Positions 4,877-8,500 of a stretch of 8,500 nt of DNA are shown one piece after another. Location of the stretch: the NCBI GenBank assembly GCA_012026715.1, contig VEPB01000380.1:1-8500 (forward strand), given 5' to 3'. The notes under the pieces were generated by a model. That model did not search any database. It was given only the letters and a program-made list of their open reading frames with translations, and had not been told where the DNA came from. A program made the position numbers and the translations under genes. Source of the DNA: Methylococcaceae bacterium. GTDB taxonomy: Bacteria > Pseudomonadota > Gammaproteobacteria > Methylococcales > Methylococcaceae. How positions within the stretch are numbered: the first letter of the stretch is position 1; every line of letters starts with the position of its first letter.

Positions 4877-6966
4877 GCACGCCCGCGGCCTGTTCGGCGC
4901 TATCCTCAAGCCGGCCGTTTCCCGGACTGCGGCCCTATTGCAGCGCCGATCATCCGTTCTTTTTCGGCCGCGAAGACCAGAGTTACGCGCTCTACCGGTT
5001 GCTGGACCGGAACCGCTTCATCGCGGTCGTCGGCAGCTCCGGAAGCGGCAAGTCCTCCCTGGTCCGGGCGGGCCTCCTGCCGTTGCTGGACGAGGAGACT
5101 CAGGGGACGGGGGGGCGCAGTTGGCACGGGTTTCAGATGCAACCGGGGGACGCTCCCATCGAAGCCCTGGTGTCGGCTTTGGCCGGCCCTCCCCCGCTTT
5201 TCGAGGGTGACGAGGCACGAGCGATACACTCCGCCCGCCGGGAACGCATTGCCTTGGCCCTGAACCGGTCCAGTTTCGGCCTGAACGAAGCCCTGGACAT
5301 GCTCGAGGTGCCGGCGGACCACACCGTCTACCTGCTGGTGGACCAATTCGAGGAACTTTTCCGCTTTGCGGCCAATGTCCGTAGCGGCAGCCAGGATTGG
5401 CACCAGGATGGCGCTCGGCGGGAGGCGGCGGCGCGTTTCGTCCAGTTGCTGCTGCAAGCCAGCCGCAATCCCGCGCGCGCGGTGCATGTCCTGATCACGC
5501 TGCGCTCCGACTTCATCGGCGACTGCGCCCGCTTTCAAGGCCTGCCCGAGGCCATCTGCGCCGCTCAATTCCTGGTGCCCAACCTCACCCGCGACCAGCG
5601 CGAAGAGGTGATCCGTCGACCGGTCGAAGCGGCGGGGTCGACCATCGCCTGTGAGCTGGTCGAACGGCTGCTCAACGATGGCAGCGAGGACATGGATCAG
5701 CTCCCGGTACTCCAGCATTGTCTGATGAGGATTTGGGACGCCGCCGGCCGGGGCGGCAATGAAGCGGAGGACGGGTCGGCCAAACGCCAGCTGACGCTGG
5801 ATCATTATCGCGAGGTCGGCGGCTTGGCCGGTGCGATTTCCAAACACGCCAACGAAGTGTTGAACGACCTGCGTGACTGTGAAGCGGCTGTTGCCGCGGT
5901 GTTCCGGGTGCTGTGCGAGCTGGACCGGGAGGGCCGAATCGTCCGCCGCCCCGTCACCTTCGGCCGCATCGGGGAGGAAACCGGTTTGGCGAAGGACCTG
6001 ATCCGCCGCGTGATCGATCGCTTCCGTAGCGACGACTGCTCGTTTCTCGTGCCGAGCCTGGCGGCACTGCCTCAACTCCAGGACGAGACTCGAGTGGATG
6101 TCGGGCACGAAGCCCTGCTGCGAAACTGGGAGAAGATCAGTGCCTCCCCCGCGGAATGTCTCAAATCCGGGCCGAGCGGATGGGTTTGGGACGAAGACCG
6201 GGACCGCCGCACCTACCAGGCGCTGCTGTCCCTGGTGGACACGGCGGAAAATCCGGATCAGGTGACCCTGCCCCTGGACCAGGCCGAAGCCCGCTGGACC
6301 TGGTGGATGCAACGGCCGCGCAACAACGCTTGGGCCGAGCGCTACGGCGGGGGCATCGAGCGGGTCAGGCGGTTGCTGGAGACCAGCAGGGAGCGCTCGC
6401 GCCGCCGCCGCACCATGCAGGCGGCGATGTTCGGCGGGTCGGGAATCTTGGCCGTACCTTTGCTGTTGTTCGTGATTTACCTGGGCTACCAGGAATCGAA
6501 GCTGCAGTTTTACAAAGGAGCGGGCGAGAAACTCACGGAGGCCTCGATGAGCGTCGAGCCGGGACCGTCGAGCAATGGCGAATCGCCAGCGGAGAACGTC
6601 CGTCCTCGGAAGGAGATCGCTGATCTCTGGAAGTTCCAGACTGCAACGACCAGCGGCGGCGAGAAAACCACCTCGCTGCTGGCCGGAACCCAGGGCTACA
6701 TGTGGATAGGCAACCGTAACAACCAGCAGCTCCAATCGACCGGGACGCCGGCCCAGCCGGTGTTGCCGGATACCGTGCGCAGCGGCAGCGAATATGCGGT
6801 GAACGACGACACCTATTTGCGGGAAGCGCTACCTGATCAGAGCTACCGGTCACAGAAGGTCATCGGAGTTATCCCCCAGGGGACCCGGGTCAAGGCCTTG
6901 GAGAATCCCATTCCGTTCGAACGCAAATCGACCCAGTATTGGCTCAAGGTCCTGGTCGTAAACTAA
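4873..6966 (+). CDS. Membrane-anchored STAND (nSTAND1-type) P-loop ATPase with C-terminal SH3b-like domain
   Basis: This 697-aa protein begins with the nSTAND1 signature PFPGLRPY...FFFGRED (15-35). It has Walker A GSSGSGKS (54-61, Lys60), Walker B YLLVDQFEELF with Asp157 and Glu160/161, a sensor-like ITLRSDF (208-214), an LPVLQHCLMRIWD helix and a winged-helix element with H412-E-A-L-L. The ATPase and helical part ends near residue 505. An Arg-rich stretch (about 505-515) precedes one hydrophobic segment (517-539), which by the positive-inside rule puts the N-terminal ATPase in the cytoplasm and the C-terminus outside the inner membrane. The last 55 or so residues (TYLREALPDQSYRS, VIGVIPQGTRVKAL, YWLKVLVV) look like a bacterial SH3b fold. 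The WD40 or TPR repeats usual in STAND sensors are absent. STAND proteins bind NTP and oligomerise on sensing a trigger; here it would control the TIR protein, to which it is coupled by ATGA (4873-4876) with no good Shine-Dalgarno of its own. Confidence 0.88.
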   Translation: MSTPAACSALSSSRPFPGLRPYCSADHPFFFGREDQSYALYRLLDRNRFIAVVGSSGSGKSSLVRAGLLPLLDEETQGTGGRSWHGFQMQPGDAPIEALVSALAGPPPLFEGDEARAIHSARRERIALALNRSSFGLNEALDMLEVPADHTVYLLVDQFEELFRFAANVRSGSQDWHQDGARREAAARFVQLLLQASRNPARAVHVLITLRSDFIGDCARFQGLPEAICAAQFLVPNLTRDQREEVIRRPVEAAGSTIACELVERLLNDGSEDMDQLPVLQHCLMRIWDAAGRGGNEAEDGSAKRQLTLDHYREVGGLAGAISKHANEVLNDLRDCEAAVAAVFRVLCELDREGRIVRRPVTFGRIGEETGLAKDLIRRVIDRFRSDDCSFLVPSLAALPQLQDETRVDVGHEALLRNWEKISASPAECLKSGPSGWVWDEDRDRRTYQALLSLVDTAENPDQVTLPLDQAEARWTWWMQRPRNNAWAERYGGGIERVRRLLETSRERSRRRRTMQAAMFGGSGILAVPLLLFVIYLGYQESKLQFYKGAGEKLTEASMSVEPGPSSNGESPAENVRPRKEIADLWKFQTATTSGGEKTTSLLAGTQGYMWIGNRNNQQLQSTGTPAQPVLPDTVRSGSEYAVNDDTYLREALPDQSYRSQKVIGVIPQGTRVKALENPIPFERKSTQYWLKVLVVN

Positions 6967-7310
6967 TGCTCCGGCATTCGAAGGGCGGTTCGGCGGAATC
7001 CGCCACCTGCTGGAGATTCCCAAGCCGCCTCTGAGCGATTGGCGGCGACGCCCCCTGAACGAGTGACGGCGATGCCTCTCCGGACCACCCGTGGAGCCGG
7101 TCCGGAAGCAATGGCCATTGCGGGAGCAGGCGACGAATGCTATGTTCTCCGATCATGACCCAGCCCAATTTCATCGTTGTACTCCCGCGACTGTGGCGAG
7201 ACGCCTTGCCGTCCAACCGCAGAGCGCCGAATATCTGATTCCATCGTAGCCACTGCGGGTCTTCCGCAGCCGCACACGCCTTTCGGGGACCCGCCAAAGC
7301 CGAGGTTCCC
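6967..7310. other. 344-bp intergenic region with three GC-rich dyads
   Basis: No gene is supported between the STAND and transporter genes. Three inverted repeats follow the STAND stop: GGCGG/CCGCC with a 3-nt loop (6992-7004), GCCGCC/GGCGGC with an 11-nt loop (7024-7046), and CCGGACC/GGTCCGG with a 12-nt loop (7080-7105). None is followed by a T-run. They could retard polymerase or stabilise the mRNA end rather than act as classical terminators. A 28-codon frame from ATG 7072 has no other support. Confidence 0.4.
7118..7146 (+). promoter_or_regulatory. Weak candidate promoter for the transporter gene
   Basis: TTGCGG (7118-7123) and TATGTT (7141-7146) are spaced by 17 bp. The first three -35 bases and four of six -10 bases match sigma70 consensus. 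The site falls in the gap that separates the transporter from the STAND gene and would give a leader of about 155 nt. The match is modest and other sites are possible. Confidence 0.3.
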
Positions 7311-8219
7311 ATGCCCGCCACCGCTGTTTCCCGCAATTCCGCCATTGCCGCCCAAGGGGCGCTGTTGGTGGTGCTCGCCGCGCTCGGCTTTTCCGCCAAA
7401 GCCATCCTGGTCAAGCTGGCCTACCGCCATGGGGTCGATGCGGTCACGCTGCTGGCGTTGCGGATGGCGTTCTCGCTGCCATTCTTCCTGGCGCTGGCCT
7501 GGTGGGACGCCCGCCGAACCCCGCCCGGCACGGCCGAAAAGTACGATGGACTGGCGGCGGTAGGCTTGGGGCTATTGGGTTACTACCTGGCGAGCCTGCT
7601 GGATTTCCTGGGTCTCGAATACATCTCTGCCGGATTGGAACGGTTGATTCTGTTCCTCTACCCGACCCTGGTGCTGCTGATTTCCGCTGCCTGGTCGAAG
7701 CGCCGCATCAGTCGCCGAGAGGCCGCCGCGGTGGTGCTCAGCTATCTGGGCATCGCCCTGGTGGTGGCGCGGGAACCGCTGCTGCCGGAGAGGAACTGGG
7801 GCACGGGAGCCGCCCTGGTGTTCGGCAGCGCGTTGGCTTACGCGGTCTACCTGGTCGGCAGCAACCGCTTGATCGGCCGGTTCGGCGCTACCCGCTTCAC
7901 CGCCTATGGCATGACGATGGCTTGCACCGCCTGCCTGGCCCAATTCGCCGCCACCCATCCGCTGGAAGCCGCGAAGGCCTCGGCTCCGGTCTACGGACTG
8001 AGCCTGGCCATGGCGGTGTTCTGCACCGTGCTGCCGTCGCTGTTGCTGGCCCAGGGCATCCAGCGCATCGGCGCGCGCCGGGCCGCCTTGATCGGCAGCC
8101 TGGGCCCGGTCGCCACCCTGGTTCTGGCCTACCTGGTTCTGGGCGAATCCATGGGTTGGGAGCAGCTGCTGGGCTCGGCACTGGTGCTCGCCGGGGTGAT
8201 GATGGTGAATCTGAAATAA
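7311..8219 (+). CDS. EamA-family (DMT superfamily) transporter
   Basis: This 302-aa inner-membrane protein has about ten hydrophobic segments in two repeated halves, the layout of the two-EamA-domain drug/metabolite transporters. The first half carries GLEYISAGLERLILFLYPT and the second ends with GSLGPVATLVLAYLVLGE and LLGSALVLAGVMMV, both typical of the family. A short charged break (SKRRISRRE, about residues 129-137) lies between segments in the middle of the protein. Members export or import amino acids and other small metabolites; the substrate cannot be read from the sequence. GAGG (7302-7305) is spaced 5 nt from ATG 7311, and the length is normal. It is 344 bp from the STAND gene and is probably unrelated to the defence-like cluster. 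Its TAA (8217-8219) lies within the A-tract of the convergent gene's terminator. Confidence 0.93.
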   Translation: MPATAVSRNSAIAAQGALLVVLAALGFSAKAILVKLAYRHGVDAVTLLALRMAFSLPFFLALAWWDARRTPPGTAEKYDGLAAVGLGLLGYYLASLLDFLGLEYISAGLERLILFLYPTLVLLISAAWSKRRISRREAAAVVLSYLGIALVVAREPLLPERNWGTGAALVFGSALAYAVYLVGSNRLIGRFGATRFTAYGMTMACTACLAQFAATHPLEAAKASAPVYGLSLAMAVFCTVLPSLLLAQGIQRIGARRAALIGSLGPVATLVLAYLVLGESMGWEQLLGSALVLAGVMMVNLK

Positions 8220-8243
8220 AAAAGGGGGCGCCCATGCGCCCCC
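8216..8243 (-). terminator. Intrinsic terminator of the convergent Ig-like gene
   Basis: GGGGGCGC (8224-8231) and GCGCCCCC (8236-8243) form a perfect 8-bp stem around a CCAT loop. Read on the - strand, the stem is followed by TTTTTTATTT, the complement of the A-rich stretch ending the transporter gene. This is a textbook intrinsic terminator about 30 nt after the TGA of the - strand gene. On the + strand no T-run follows, so it would terminate the transporter transcript only weakly, if at all. Confidence 0.85.
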
Positions 8244-8272
8244 GAGTCACTACCGAAACGAAAATTTCAGGA

Positions 8273-8500
8273 TCACATACACATGCCGTGATCCGAATGC
8301 CAATGTTGAGGCAAGACACAGACATTTACGGTGACACGCTGGAAGCCGTGCCCGCCCTCCGAATCGCTGGCGGTCACCGTGAAGTTGACCGCTTGCGAAC
8401 TGGCGGCAGCGGCGGTCCAGCTGATCTGGCCGGTGGCGGAATCGATGGTCATACCCTCGGGTTGTCCTGAGAGGCTGAAGGTCAACGGCAGGCTCTTGTC
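8273..8500 (-). CDS. C-terminal fragment of an Ig-like (He_PIG-type) domain protein, 5' end outside the window
   Basis: The frame is open from the right edge (8500) to a TGA at 8275-8273 and gives the last 75 residues of a longer protein. DKSLPLTFSLSG, GMTIDSATGQISW and VNFTVTASDS are the core of a putative Ig/cadherin-like repeat of the He_PIG type, common in large secreted or surface bacterial proteins. After that repeat the chain ends in an unusual tail, CVLPQHWHSDHGMCM, rich in His, Cys and Met. No start codon is claimed because the 5' end is missing; the TTG at 8485 is internal. An intrinsic terminator follows about 30 nt past the stop, which supports this as a real 3' end. Full size, export signal and function are not visible. 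Confidence 0.8.
   Translation of the reverse strand, partial: DKSLPLTFSLSGQPEGMTIDSATGQISWTAAAASSQAVNFTVTASDSEGGHGFQRVTVNVCVLPQHWHSDHGMCM

Noticed and set aside
4906..6735. Very long - strand open frame opposite the STAND gene
   Set aside because: It is a shadow of biased third-position GC in the real gene, whose Walker A, Walker B and nSTAND motifs are unambiguous on the + strand.
446..6966. Assignment to CBASS or canonical Thoeris
   Set aside because: CBASS needs a CD-NTase and Thoeris a ThsA-type SLOG or effector partner; neither is encoded here, though a patatin and TIR proteins are.
6944..7414. 156-codon - strand open frame in the gap before the transporter
   Set aside because: It overlaps the ends of two well-supported + strand genes, has no recognisable motif and has no supporting start signals.

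Overview
The window is GC-rich, densely coded DNA from a bacterium. Base composition, codon use, the gene families and the Shine-Dalgarno style suggest a proteobacterium, possibly a gammaproteobacterium. That is inference only: no rRNA, tRNA or other taxonomic marker is present. Five complete protein genes lie on the + strand and one partial gene enters from the right on the - strand. No tRNA, CRISPR array, insertion sequence or transposase was recognised.

Layout. Positions 1-237 hold no gene I can support. A good sigma70-type promoter (-35 at 257-262, -10 at 279-284) with an operator-like dyad across its -35 box (238-259) precedes a four-gene cluster. (1) 446-1813 encodes a TIR-like/deoxyribosyltransferase-like domain fused to a TPR region resembling TPR-S/TRAFs-binding domains. 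(2) 1968-3068 encodes a patatin-like phospholipase with its Ser-Asp dyad intact. (3) 3353-4876 encodes a protein with one canonical TIR domain followed by two divergent TIR-like domains. (4) 4873-6966 encodes a STAND P-loop ATPase with one membrane segment and a small SH3b-like C-terminal domain; it overlaps gene 3 by ATGA. Between genes 2 and 3 lie several inverted repeats, one of which looks like an intrinsic terminator or attenuator. The cluster may therefore be two transcription units: sensor plus patatin, and TIR plus STAND.

The cluster reads as an NTPase-controlled biological-conflict (probably anti-phage or abortive-infection) locus. It carries two TIR-type putative nucleotide- or NAD-consuming domains, a lipid-cleaving effector, a TPR scaffold or sensor, and a membrane-anchored STAND switch. 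These families are individually known in bacterial immunity. What stands out is the set of all four together, with no CD-NTase, and a STAND protein that lacks C-terminal beta-propeller repeats and appears to face the periplasm.

To the right, 7311-8219 is an ordinary EamA/DMT-family transporter. A strong intrinsic terminator (8216-8243, - strand) ends the convergent partial gene at 8273-8500. That gene encodes the C-terminus of an Ig-like-domain, probably extracellular protein with an unusual His/Cys/Met-rich tail.
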